Shown: positions 1 through 6,990 of the stretch, in pieces
How the letters are laid out: every line of letters starts with the position of its first letter
How positions within the stretch are numbered: the stretch's first letter is position 1
Assembly (NCBI GenBank): GCA_017461285.1
Contig: JAFTYS010000084.1
Span: 1 to 11,698, forward strand
Source of the DNA: Bacteroidales bacterium
GTDB taxonomy: Bacteria > Bacteroidota > Bacteroidia > Bacteroidales > UBA932
Length of the DNA stretch: 11,698 bases
Direction: 5' to 3'
The notes under the pieces: model-generated
Seen by the model: the letters and a program-made list of their open reading frames with translations, nothing else
Databases searched by the model: none
What the model was told of the DNA's origin: nothing
Program-made: the position numbers and the translations under genes

Positions 1-2545
1 CAACTTCTTCAGTTACAGCATCAAAGACAAGTTCGTCATGGATCTGAAGGACCATCCGGCTCCTGAAGCCTTCCTTTTCGAGACGGCGGTCCACATTTAT
101 CATCGCCATCTTGATGATGTCGGCCGACGTGCCCTGGATAGGTGCGTTCACGGCTGTCCTTTCGGCCAGCGAACGCACAGTGCCATTCTTTGAATTGATG
201 TCCGGCAGGTATCTCCGCCTGCCGAAGATGGTCTCGACATATCCGGTCTCCCTCGCCGATGTCAGCGTGTCCTCGATGAATGACGAGATGGCAGGGAAGT
301 TGGCGAAATAGTCGTCTATTATCTTCTTTGCCTCTGCGCGGCTGATGTGAAGGCGCTGGGCGAGTCCGAACGAGGATATTCCATACATTATGCCGAAGTT
401 CGCTGTCTTTGCGATGCGCCTCTGGTCTGCGGTGACTTCTTCCAGAGGAATTCCGAAGATCTTTGCCGCAGTCATGGCATGGACATCCTGGCCTTCCCTG
501 AAGGCATTGATCAGATGGGAGTCACAGCTCAGATGGGCCATGATGCGGAGTTCGATCTGCGAATAGTCGGCGGATACTATGACTCCGTCTGGGCGGCTTG
601 GCACGAATGCCTTGCGGATTTCCTTTCCACGCTCCGTACGTATAGGAATGTTCTGCAGGTTAGGCTTTGACGAACTAAGGCGACCGGTAGCGGTAAGCGC
701 CTGATTGAATGTCGTATGTATCTTCCCGGTCGACGGGGAAATAAAGTTCGGGAACGGCTCTATATATGTAGAGAGCAGCTTCTTCACTCCGCGGTATTCA
801 AGTATCTCGTTTATGATCGGATGCTTGTCGGCGAGCGTGTTGAGCGTGTCCTCGTCTGTCGGATAGCTGTATCTGACACCATTCTTCGGCTTTATCTTCG
901 GATCGAGCTTCATCTTCTCGAAAAGAAGGATGCCGATCTGCTTCGGAGACATTATGTTCAGGTTCGGCTCTTCTGCCATTTCCCTGACTTTCTCCTGAAT
1001 CTCGTTCATCTGTGCGGCAAGCGCCGATGCATATCTCTTGAGCTGTACGGTGTCGATGCGTACGCCTTCGATCTCCATCTTTGAAAGCACTTTCAGGAGC
1101 GGCTCCTCCATCGTGTCGTAAAGACTCTGGAGGTCCATCTCTCCCATCTCCTCCCATATCTTTCCGCCAAGCAGCATTGTAGCTGCGGCTTCAGGAAACC
1201 TGCTTTTCTTTTCCTCTTCCTGTGGCTCGTCGAAAAGAGAGAGAGTGACTTCTTCCTTCTTTTCGTCATTCTCCTCGATGTCGATCTCAAGATACGATTT
1301 GGCAAGAATCTCTATCTTATGACTCTTCTCCGGATTTATAAGATAGTGCATCAGTTCGATGTCCATATACTTGCCCTCCATATGGATGCCGTTGTGTTCC
1401 AGCAGGTTGCGCTGGGCCTTCAGGTCGTATCCGTATTTGGTTATGCCATAGTCTCCGATAATGCCGCGGAAGTCATCGGCTCCGCCTTCGGACACGAGGC
1501 ATCCGTCGCCATCCGGTACTGCTATGGTGATTCTGCTGACGGAAGTGAATGCGCCCGGCTCCTCGCCTTCGGCGATTATGGCGAATTTTCCTTCCTTTCG
1601 TGCGGCCACTGCCGCTTCTGCCGGCATAACAGCCTTGAATATGAGCTTCTTCTCTTCTTTCGGTGCGGCAGGATGTACGTTCCCGAGATATTTCCGCAGG
1701 GATCCGAATTCATATTTCTCGAAAAGGTCAGCAACCTCCGGCGTGTACTCGTCGGCTATCTCCATATCCTTGCTTGCTACAGGGATGTCTATGTCTGTCT
1801 TTATGGTCACCAGGTCGTGGCTGAGCCAGATATGGCCCTCCGCACCTTCGAATGCTTCCCTCTGCTTCGGGGTAAGCTCCGCCAGATGGTCATATATGTT
1901 CTTTACTGTGCCGTACTTGCCGATCAGCTTGCCTGCACCGACTTCACCGACTCCCTTGACTCCGGGGATATTGTCCGATGTGTCTCCGCATATGGTAAGG
2001 ATTTCGATGACCTGCTCGGGCCTTTCGATGCCGTATCTGCTGCAGATGCTGTCCACTCCGATAAGTTCATTGTCGCCCCCGGCCTTTCCTGGCTTGTACT
2101 GTATGATGTTCGGGCTTATGAGCTGGCCGTAATCCTTGTCGGGAGTTACCATGAATACCTCGAACCCTTCCTTCTCGGCTCTCTTCGCCATCGAACCTAT
2201 CACATCGTCCGCCTCGAATCCCTTGATCATCAGGACAGGGAACTTCATGGCCCTGCAGAGCTCGCACAGCGGTTCGAGCGAATCTATCACAAGCTGCGGA
2301 GTCTCGCTTCTTGTGCCTTTGTATTCGGGGTACATTTCGTGCCTGAACGTCCCTCCGGGAGGGTCGAATGCCACGGCAAGGTGGGTCGGTCTCTCCCTTT
2401 CGATGAGTTCCAGAATGTATTTTGTGAATCCGAAGAGGATGGACATGTCGGCTCCTTTCGAGTTGATCATCGGATGCCTCAGGAAAGCGTAGTACATCTT
2501 GAATACCAGGGCATGTCCGTCTATCAGGAATAATCTGTTTTTCAT
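1..2545 (-). CDS. polA: DNA polymerase I, C-terminus cut by the window edge
   Basis: DNA polymerase I removes RNA primers and fills gaps during lagging-strand synthesis and excision repair. The minus-strand frame is open from ATG at 2545 to the left edge, giving 848 codons; by comparison with E. coli about 50 residues are missing. The 5'-nuclease domain (about 1-290) shows the LIDG start (D9), FDPPGGTFR, the acidic EADD cluster (E111, D113, D114) and PDKD (D136, D138). The polymerase domain (about 470 onward) shows motif A SADYSQIELR (D660), motif B RRIAKTANFGIMYG (R709, K713, F717, Y721) and motif C QIHDELVFD (D837). The middle 3'-5' exonuclease-like domain (about 300-460) is degenerate: I324 and Q378 replace the aspartates equivalent to E. 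coli D355 and D424, so proofreading is probably absent. An acidic linker lies near 425-445. It is transcribed divergently from the PepSY-like gene. Family assignment is certain; loss of proofreading is inferred from a manual alignment. Confidence 0.97.
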   Translation of the reverse strand, partial: MKNRLFLIDGHALVFKMYYAFLRHPMINSKGADMSILFGFTKYILELIERERPTHLAVAFDPPGGTFRHEMYPEYKGTRSETPQLVIDSLEPLCELCRAMKFPVLMIKGFEADDVIGSMAKRAEKEGFEVFMVTPDKDYGQLISPNIIQYKPGKAGGDNELIGVDSICSRYGIERPEQVIEILTICGDTSDNIPGVKGVGEVGAGKLIGKYGTVKNIYDHLAELTPKQREAFEGAEGHIWLSHDLVTIKTDIDIPVASKDMEIADEYTPEVADLFEKYEFGSLRKYLGNVHPAAPKEEKKLIFKAVMPAEAAVAARKEGKFAIIAEGEEPGAFTSVSRITIAVPDGDGCLVSEGGADDFRGIIGDYGITKYGYDLKAQRNLLEHNGIHMEGKYMDIELMHYLINPEKSHKIEILAKSYLEIDIEENDEKKEEVTLSLFDEPQEEEKKSRFPEAAATMLLGGKIWEEMGEMDLQSLYDTMEEPLLKVLSKMEIEGVRIDTVQLKRYASALAAQMNEIQEKVREMAEEPNLNIMSPKQIGILLFEKMKLDPKIKPKNGVRYSYPTDEDTLNTLADKHPIINEILEYRGVKKLLSTYIEPFPNFISPSTGKIHTTFNQALTATGRLSSSKPNLQNIPIRTERGKEIRKAFVPSRPDGVIVSADYSQIELRIMAHLSCDSHLINAFREGQDVHAMTAAKIFGIPLEEVTADQRRIAKTANFGIMYGISSFGLAQRLHISRAEAKKIIDDYFANFPAISSFIEDTLTSARETGYVETIFGRRRYLPDINSKNGTVRSLAERTAVNAPIQGTSADIIKMAMINVDRRLEKEGFRSRMVLQIHDELVFDAVTEEV

Positions 2546-2565
2546 CAGTCTTGAATTTTGAACCC

Positions 2566-2595
2566 CAAAGGTATAAAAAGTTTCGCATTAAAGAA
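2566..2595 (-). promoter_or_regulatory. polA promoter, Bacteroidetes type
   Basis: Read on the minus strand, TACCTTTG (2573 down to 2566) matches the Bacteroidetes -7 consensus TAnnTTTG. It is preceded by a 19-bp spacer and TTC (2595-2593), one base from the -33 TTG. It ends 20 bp upstream of the polA ATG, implying a very short leader. The same two boxes, TTC and TACCTTTG with 19 bp between, recur upstream of hisS. Confidence 0.7.
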
Positions 2596-2621
2596 AAATT
2601 ATGGAAAAAATGAAGATTTAT

Positions 2622-2651
2622 TTGGAATTATTAAAAATAGCGCTATATTTG
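2622..2651 (+). promoter_or_regulatory. promoter of the PepSY-like gene, Bacteroidetes type
   Basis: TTG (2622-2624), a 19-bp spacer and TATATTTG (2644-2651) form an exact match to the Bacteroidetes TTG/TAnnTTTG promoter. It lies 38 bp upstream of the ATG at 2690. It faces away from the polA promoter with 26 bp between the two -33 elements, so the intergenic region is a compact divergent promoter. Confidence 0.8.
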
Positions 2652-2689
2652 CATTGGGTTTAATTTTGAGTAATTTAAATTTAAAAACT

Positions 2690-3118
2690 ATGAAGAAGAT
2701 GATTTTGGCCCTTGCTGTCGCAATCTTTTCGATAGCATGCGCTGCAGAAGACAAACCGGTTACCTTCGAGCAGCTTCCTGCTGCTGCAAAGGAATTCATA
2801 AATGTAAACTATCCGGACGAAAAGATGTCGTATGCGTTCGTGGATGATGATGTCATCAGACCGGATTACACTGTACGTCTTGCAAACGGAGTAGAAATCA
2901 CTTTCGAGCATGACGGTTCTCTTGAGAAGATCGAAACTGCGGGCGGAGTTCCTGACGGAGTTGTTCCTGTACAGATTTCCGATTATGTGAAGTCAAATTA
3001 CCCTGATGCGGTGATTCTTGAGTACGAAGTTGGAAGGAAGGAATATGAGGTAAAGCTTTCGAACCGTCTGGAACTCAAGTTCAACAGCAGTTTCCGTCTG
3101 AAAGGCCTGGATGACTGA
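2690..3118 (+). CDS. secreted PepSY-like (DUF2874-type) small protein
   Basis: This encodes a 142-aa exported protein. ATG at 2690 is chosen because it begins a typical signal peptide (MKK, then a hydrophobic stretch to about residue 17) and sits just after an exact promoter; an in-frame ATG at 2558 lies upstream of that promoter. Cleavage is likely at ACA-AED (type I), although C17 could be a weak lipobox. The mature part contains two similar halves. Residues about 30-80 carry LPAAAKEFI, NYPDEK and NGVEITFEHDGSLEKI; residues about 93-140 carry VPVQISDYV, NYPDA and NRLELKFNSSFRLKGL. This duplicated layout is characteristic of the PepSY-like family (PF11396 type) common in Bacteroidetes, which is periplasmic or surface located and has no firmly established biochemical role. 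It ends in TGA. A terminator follows 34 bp later, so it appears monocistronic. Confidence 0.85.
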   Translation: MKKMILALAVAIFSIACAAEDKPVTFEQLPAAAKEFINVNYPDEKMSYAFVDDDVIRPDYTVRLANGVEITFEHDGSLEKIETAGGVPDGVVPVQISDYVKSNYPDAVILEYEVGRKEYEVKLSNRLELKFNSSFRLKGLDD

Positions 3119-3122
3119 TGTC

Positions 3123-3153
3123 TTGGTTTTTAACGTCAAGAGTGTTAAATTTG
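3123..3153 (+). promoter_or_regulatory. promoter of the C1B peptidase gene, Bacteroidetes type
   Basis: TTG (3123-3125), a 20-bp spacer and TAAATTTG (3146-3153) match the TTG/TAnnTTTG consensus. Transcription would start about 5-8 bp after the -7 box, inside the terminator hairpin that begins at 3153. RNA from this promoter would therefore lack the left arm and escape termination. Confidence 0.65.
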
Positions 3154-3182
3154 TTGCCACAACCGTGGCAACATTTTTTTTT
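3153..3182 (+). terminator. rho-independent terminator after the PepSY-like gene
   Basis: An 8-bp perfect stem, GTTGCCAC (3153-3160) and GTGGCAAC (3165-3172), closes an AACC loop and is followed by A and nine T residues (3174-3182). The T tract ends three bases before the ATG at 3186. The terminator therefore occupies the 5' leader region of the next gene and overlaps its promoter. Confidence 0.85.
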
Positions 3183-3185
3183 ACT

Positions 3186-4652
3186 ATGAAAAGGATAATT
3201 CTGACCGCGGCTTTCGCCGCTTTTTTTGCAGCCTCCGCTTTTGCACAGCAGGCTGCCGGTTCCCATGAAGGAGGAATCTCCGATGAGATGCTTTCGATAA
3301 TCAGCCGGAAGTATGAAGGTGACGCCGGTGACAGGGCCATCAGGAATGCCCTCGCAGGGTCTTCGATAGCCTCGCTGGCTCTTAATGCCGATAATGCGGC
3401 TATGATCGATACGCATTTCTCCGACAGGGTGAAGACAAAGGGAATCACCGACCAGCAGTCTTCGGGAAGGTGCTGGCTGTTTACCGGTCTCAATGTGTTG
3501 AGAGCGAAGATGATCGACAAATATGACCTTCTGGGAATGGAGTTCTCGCAGAATTATCTTTTCTTCTATGACCAGCTTGAGAAGGCAAACCTTTTCCTTC
3601 AGGGCGTCATCGACACCAAGGACCTTCCGTTCGAGGACAGGAAGGTGGACTGGCTCTTCTCTAATCCTTTGAGCGACGGAGGTCAGTTTACGGGCGTGTC
3701 AAATCTTATAGTGAAGTACGGACTCGTGCCTTCGGAAGCCATGCCTGAGACATATCAGTCGAACAATACATCCAACATGGCTTCTCTTATAAAGCTGAGG
3801 CTTCGCGAGGACGGCCTGGATCTCCGCAAGGCATATGAGGACGGCCGTGCGAAGGTAGGCAAGGGACCGAAGAAGGATGTGGAGAAAGGTCTGAAGGCTC
3901 TGGATGCGGAACTTCATAAGATGAAGGTAAGGCAGCTGTCGGAAATCTACCGCATGCTCGCACTCTGCCTTGGCGAGCCTGTAAAGGAGTTCGAGTGGAC
4001 AAGATGTGACGGCTCAGGAAATGTCGTCAGCCGCAAGACGTATACTCCGAAGTCATTCTATGATGAGTTCATCGGCGAAGACCTCGAGAACAACTATGTC
4101 ATGATCATGAACGACCCGTGACGCGAATATGGAAAAGTCTATGAGATCGATTATGACAGACATGTGTATGACGGGCATAACTGGCTGTATGTCAATCTTC
4201 CGGTAGAGCGCATCAAGGAGATGGCTATCGCTTCTATAAAGGACAATACCGCGATGTATTTCTCATGCGACGTGGGGAAGTTCCTGGACAGGAAGAAGGG
4301 TGTTCTGGACCTTGCGAATTTCGATTATGAGTCTCTTATGGGTGTTTCTTTCGGCATGAACAAGAAGGAAAGGGTCCAGACACATGCCAGCGGTTCGTCG
4401 CATGCTATGACGCTGATCGCGGTGGATATCTGCGAGGAAAGCGGAAAACCTGTCAAATGGATGGTGGAGAACAGCTGGGGAGCAGCGTCCGGCTACAAAG
4501 GATGCCTGATCATGACTGACGAGTGGTTCGACGAGTATATGTTCCGTCTTGTCGTGGAGAAGAAATATGTTCCTGCCGATGTGCTCCAGATGTTGGATCA
4601 GAAGCCTGAACTTCTTCCTGCATGGGACCCTATGTTCGCTCCTGAGGAATAA
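3186..4652 (+). pseudogene. pepC: secreted aminopeptidase C / bleomycin hydrolase-like peptidase (C1B) with in-frame TGA
   Basis: This is a papain-fold cysteine aminopeptidase of family C1B with an N-terminal signal peptide (MKRIILTAAFAAFF..., cleavage near AFA-QQ at residue 20), so it is a periplasmic or exported form. The oxyanion glutamine and nucleophile are in DQQSSGRCWLF (Q90, C96), the catalytic histidine is in SSHAMTLIAVD (H406), and the catalytic asparagine is in VENSWG (N429). Codon 312 is TGA (4119-4121) at a position usually Thr or Ser in the family motif NDP[T/S]REY. The frame then continues with clear homology (REYGKVYEIDYDRH) to TAA at 4650-4652. If read through, the product is 488 residues, close to family length. 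Termination at codon 312 gives 311 residues with Cys but without His and Asn, so it would be inactive. No other lesion is visible, suggesting a recent mutation, a sequencing error or readthrough. The gene has its own promoter at 3123-3153. Family assignment is firm; pseudogene status is less so. Confidence 0.8.
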
Positions 4653-4665
4653 TCCTTTGTGCATA

Positions 4666-4736
4666 TGAACCGGTCCCGCGCTTCCGGAAACCAGAAAACT
4701 TAGGGAAATGGTTTCTGGAAGCACGGGACCGGTTCA
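4666..4736. repeat. 28-bp imperfect inverted repeat (large hairpin) between the peptidase gene and hisS
   Basis: The left arm (4666-4693, starting TGAACCGGTCCCG) and right arm (4709-4736, ending CGGGACCGGTTCA) are inverted copies matching at 26 of 28 positions, with a 15-nt loop. One of the two differences forms a G-U pair in plus-strand RNA. No T tract follows either side, so it is not a canonical terminator, but it is placed where a peptidase-gene terminator is expected. The right arm reaches into the -33 region of the hisS promoter. Confidence 0.85.
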
Positions 4737-4762
4737 TTTACAGTAAAAAATTATTACCTTTG
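4733..4762 (+). promoter_or_regulatory. hisS promoter, Bacteroidetes type
   Basis: TTC (4733-4735), a 19-bp spacer and TACCTTTG (4755-4762) match the phylum consensus with one change in the -33 box. The ATG follows 27 bp later. The -33 element lies in the last bases of the large inverted repeat, so hairpin and promoter are physically coupled. Confidence 0.7.
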
Positions 4763-4789
4763 TAGGTTGTAATAGAAAATCAGAGACAA

Positions 4790-6199
4790 ATGGCACAGAA
4801 ACCGTCGATTCCAAAGGGAACAAGAGATTTCGGACCTGCTGAAATGGCAGGACGCAACTATATATTCGATACCATCCGTTCTGTCTTCAGGACATATGGA
4901 TATGCCCCTATCGAGACTCCTTCGATGGAGAACCTCAGCACTCTCCTCGGTAAGTACGGAGAAGAAGGGGACAAGCTCCTTTTCCGTATCCTGAATTCAG
5001 GAGATGCGTTTTCGAAGATCAATTATGACGAGTATCGCATCGAAGGTACGGAAGACGGATACAACAGCAAGGCCCTTTCTCTCAAGGTATGCGAGAAGGG
5101 TCTGCGTTATGATCTTACTGTGCCTTTCGCACGTTTTGTCGTACAGCATCAGAACGACATCACCTTCCCTTTCAAGAGGTTCCAGATCCAGCCTGTATGG
5201 CGCGCTGACCGCCCTCAGAAGGGACGTTACAGAGAGTTCTATCAGTGCGATGTCGACGTCATCGGTTCCACATCACAGCTTAATGAGCTTGAGCTTGTAC
5301 AGATAGTTGACAGAGTATTCACCCTCTTCGATGTGAACGTCTGCATCAAGATAAACAACCGCAAGGTTCTTACCGGTATGGCGGAAATCTGCGGATTCCC
5401 GGACAAGGTGGTGGACATTACCGTCGCCATCGACAAGATAGACAAGATCGGCCTTGAGGCTGTCGAGGCGGAGATGGCAGAGAAAGGGCTTACTCCTGAG
5501 GCTATAGAGGTGATCCGTCCTGTCCTCACTCTTTCCGGCACTACTGCGGAAAAGATTGCCGTGATGAGGGAACTCATGAACGGAAAGTCTGCGTCAGGAC
5601 TTGTTTCCCAGACCGGTCTCAAAGGTTTGGATGAGCTTGAGGAGCTCTTCGGATTCATAGATGCTGCAGGCATACGTCATGAAGTGGAGATTGACCTTTC
5701 GCTTGCAAGAGGCCTGAATTACTATACAGGCGCTATCTTCGAAGTGAAGGCGAAGGATTTCGCAATCGGCAGCATCTGCGGCGGCGGCCGTTACGATAAC
5801 CTGACAGGCATTTTCGGCCTTCCGAACATGTCGGGAGTGGGTATCTCGTTCGGAGCTGACCGTATTTATGATGTATTGAAGGGTCTGGACAAGTTCCCTT
5901 CAGAGGTGACATCTACAACCAGGCTTCTCTTCGCCAATATGGGTGCCGATGAACTCAAGTATCTCATTCCTGTGGTCAAGTCTCTGCGTGAAGCCGGAGT
6001 GCCATGCGAGATCTATCCGGAGCAGACCAAGCTCAAGAAGCAGTTCGACTATGCGGACAAGAGAGCCATTCCTTTCCTTTCCATCGTAGGAGGCAACGAA
6101 GCGGCTGAAGGAATCGTGAACATCAAGAACCTTTCGACAGGAGAGCAGAAGTCCTTCGCAAAGGATGATGTGGCGTCAATGTTGGAATTTTTGAAATAA
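4790..6199 (+). CDS. hisS: histidine--tRNA ligase
   Basis: This is cytosolic histidyl-tRNA synthetase, a class II enzyme that charges tRNA-His using ATP. The product is 469 aa, slightly longer than the enterobacterial form. It begins with [13 protein letters not shown], typical of the family. The motif 1 region is [14 protein letters not shown] (37-50). [12 protein letters not shown] (106-117) and motif 2, [11 protein letters not shown] through [12 protein letters not shown] (131-156), follow. The histidine-binding HisA segment is [14 protein letters not shown] (305-318, R307). Motif 3 is [15 protein letters not shown] (349-363, R358). Residues about 375-469 form the C-terminal anticodon-binding domain (LLFANMG, then [10 protein letters not shown]). 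No key residue is missing. It has its own promoter and a 27-bp leader, and the initiator tRNA gene with its own promoter follows the TAA directly. Confidence 0.98.
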   Translation: MAQKPSIPKGTRDFGPAEMAGRNYIFDTIRSVFRTYGYAPIETPSMENLSTLLGKYGEEGDKLLFRILNSGDAFSKINYDEYRIEGTEDGYNSKALSLKVCEKGLRYDLTVPFARFVVQHQNDITFPFKRFQIQPVWRADRPQKGRYREFYQCDVDVIGSTSQLNELELVQIVDRVFTLFDVNVCIKINNRKVLTGMAEICGFPDKVVDITVAIDKIDKIGLEAVEAEMAEKGLTPEAIEVIRPVLTLSGTTAEKIAVMRELMNGKSASGLVSQTGLKGLDELEELFGFIDAAGIRHEVEIDLSLARGLNYYTGAIFEVKAKDFAIGSICGGGRYDNLTGIFGLPNMSGVGISFGADRIYDVLKGLDKFPSEVTSTTRLLFANMGADELKYLIPVVKSLREAGVPCEIYPEQTKLKKQFDYADKRAIPFLSIVGGNEAAEGIVNIKNLSTGEQKSFAKDDVASMLEFLK

Positions 6200-6202
6200 A
6201 AT

Positions 6203-6232
6203 TTGGTATTTCAAAAAATGTCCGTATATTTG
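6203..6232 (+). promoter_or_regulatory. promoter of the initiator tRNA gene
   Basis: TTG (6203-6205), a 19-bp spacer and TATATTTG (6225-6232) match the Bacteroidetes consensus exactly. The -33 box starts four bases after the hisS stop codon. The tRNA begins 12 bp after the -7 box. The ten bases TTTGCAGTCC (6229-6238) are shared with the tRNA-Leu promoter at 8136-8145. Confidence 0.8.
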
Positions 6233-6243
6233 CAGTCCAATAT

Positions 6244-6316
6244 CGCGGGATAGAGCAGTTGGTAGCTCGTCGGGCTCATAACCCGGAGGCCGGAGGTTCG
6301 AGTCCTCCTCCCGCTA
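6244..6316 (+). tRNA. tRNA-fMet (initiator), anticodon CAT
   Basis: This is a 73-nt cloverleaf without encoded CCA. The acceptor arms are CGCGGGA (6244-6250) and TCCCGCT (6309-6315), with discriminator A6316. The first pair is C opposite T, unpaired as expected for an initiator tRNA. The anticodon arm has the three consecutive G:C pairs diagnostic of initiators (GGG, loop with CAT, CCC), closely resembling E. coli tRNA-fMet. The T arm is GGAGG, TTCGAGT, CCTCC. It has its own promoter and terminator. Confidence 0.97.
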
Positions 6317-6321
6317 CTAAT

Positions 6322-6355
6322 GAGGAAAGACTGCAAGGTTTTTCCTCTTTTTTTT
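6322..6355 (+). terminator. rho-independent terminator after tRNA-fMet
   Basis: GAGGAAA (6322-6328) pairs with TTTCCTC (6341-6347) around a 12-nt loop, followed by eight T residues (6348-6355). It lies 5 bp after the tRNA and 12 bp before the next ATG. No clear promoter is seen between it and the downstream gene. Confidence 0.85.
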
Positions 6356-6367
6356 GTACTTAAACTT

Positions 6368-6973
6368 ATGAAACGTATTTTCCTTCTGTCATTTCTGTCG
6401 ATTCTTTGCCTGCTGTCTGCGGCTTCGTCAGGTGCCTCGCAGGTCTCTGAAAAGCATGCTGCTGAAGGCAGGGATTATCTGAATTCTGTAAAGATCACTT
6501 TTCTCTCATGGCTGAGCGGCAGCACCAAGCTGTCTTATGAGAGGGCCTTTCCTTCGCTGCGCCAGAGCGGTGAGTTCTGCGGCAGCCTGATAAGCGCCGG
6601 ATATGACAAATACCATAACGATCCCATGGGATTCACGATGAGGTATGGCCATAAGTTCTTCCTTCCGGACCATGACGGAGTGTCCCTTATGGGCTTATAT
6701 CTTCGTCCGGAACTCATGTACTCCCATTATTATTATGATAGCAGCAAGGACGGTTCCCGTACCCTTGCGAATATGTGCGCCCTGCTTGGAACGATAGGGT
6801 ATCAATATGTGTACAGACGCTTTCTCGCGGATTTCTGGGTGGGCGGGGGATATGCCGCCGGGACTCCTTCCGAGACCAATTACCACCACGGCTTCGAACT
6901 CTGGCACTGGTTCGGCTCCGAGAACAAGCATCTGGCTATGAGCTTCAGCATAAGATTAGGTTTGTGTTTCTAA
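6368..6973 (+). CDS. small outer-membrane beta-barrel-like protein (DUF3575-type layout)
   Basis: This encodes a 201-aa exported protein of unknown specific role. ATG at 6368 is preferred to the in-frame ATG at 6320, because the upstream codons run through the tRNA terminator and the later start gives a standard signal peptide (MKRIFLLSFLSILCLLSAASSGAS). The mature part alternates short amphipathic, aromatic-rich strands: VKITFLSWLSGSTKLSYERAF, SGEFCGSLISAGYDKY, VSLMGLYLRPELMYSHYYY, and FLADFWVGGGYAAG. It ends in phenylalanine (SIRLGLCF), the usual C-terminal signal of outer-membrane barrels. Size and pattern fit an 8-stranded barrel. No promoter of TAnnTTTG type was found, so it may depend on readthrough from tRNA-fMet or on a non-consensus promoter. 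The acyltransferase gene follows after 17 nt, suggesting co-transcription. Assignment rests on composition and layout, not on a catalytic motif. Confidence 0.7.
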   Translation: MKRIFLLSFLSILCLLSAASSGASQVSEKHAAEGRDYLNSVKITFLSWLSGSTKLSYERAFPSLRQSGEFCGSLISAGYDKYHNDPMGFTMRYGHKFFLPDHDGVSLMGLYLRPELMYSHYYYDSSKDGSRTLANMCALLGTIGYQYVYRRFLADFWVGGGYAAGTPSETNYHHGFELWHWFGSENKHLAMSFSIRLGLCF

Positions 6974-6990
6974 ATAATAAATGAATAGGT

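Noticed and set aside
1319..2533. Long plus-strand open frame of 404 codons, with others at 347-670, 716-1084 and 1461-2132
   Set aside because: They lie antisense to polA, whose minus-strand frame is continuous and carries all family motifs. Their translations resemble no family and are Cys/His/Arg-rich, as expected of shadow frames.
4119..4121. Alternative genetic code with TGA as sense
   Set aside because: The PepSY-like gene ends with TGA at the position expected for its family, and no other internal TGA occurs in polA, hisS or the acyltransferase gene.
4119..4160. Selenocysteine at the in-frame TGA
   Set aside because: No hairpin follows within the next 40 bases, and the position is a non-catalytic Thr/Ser site in the family.
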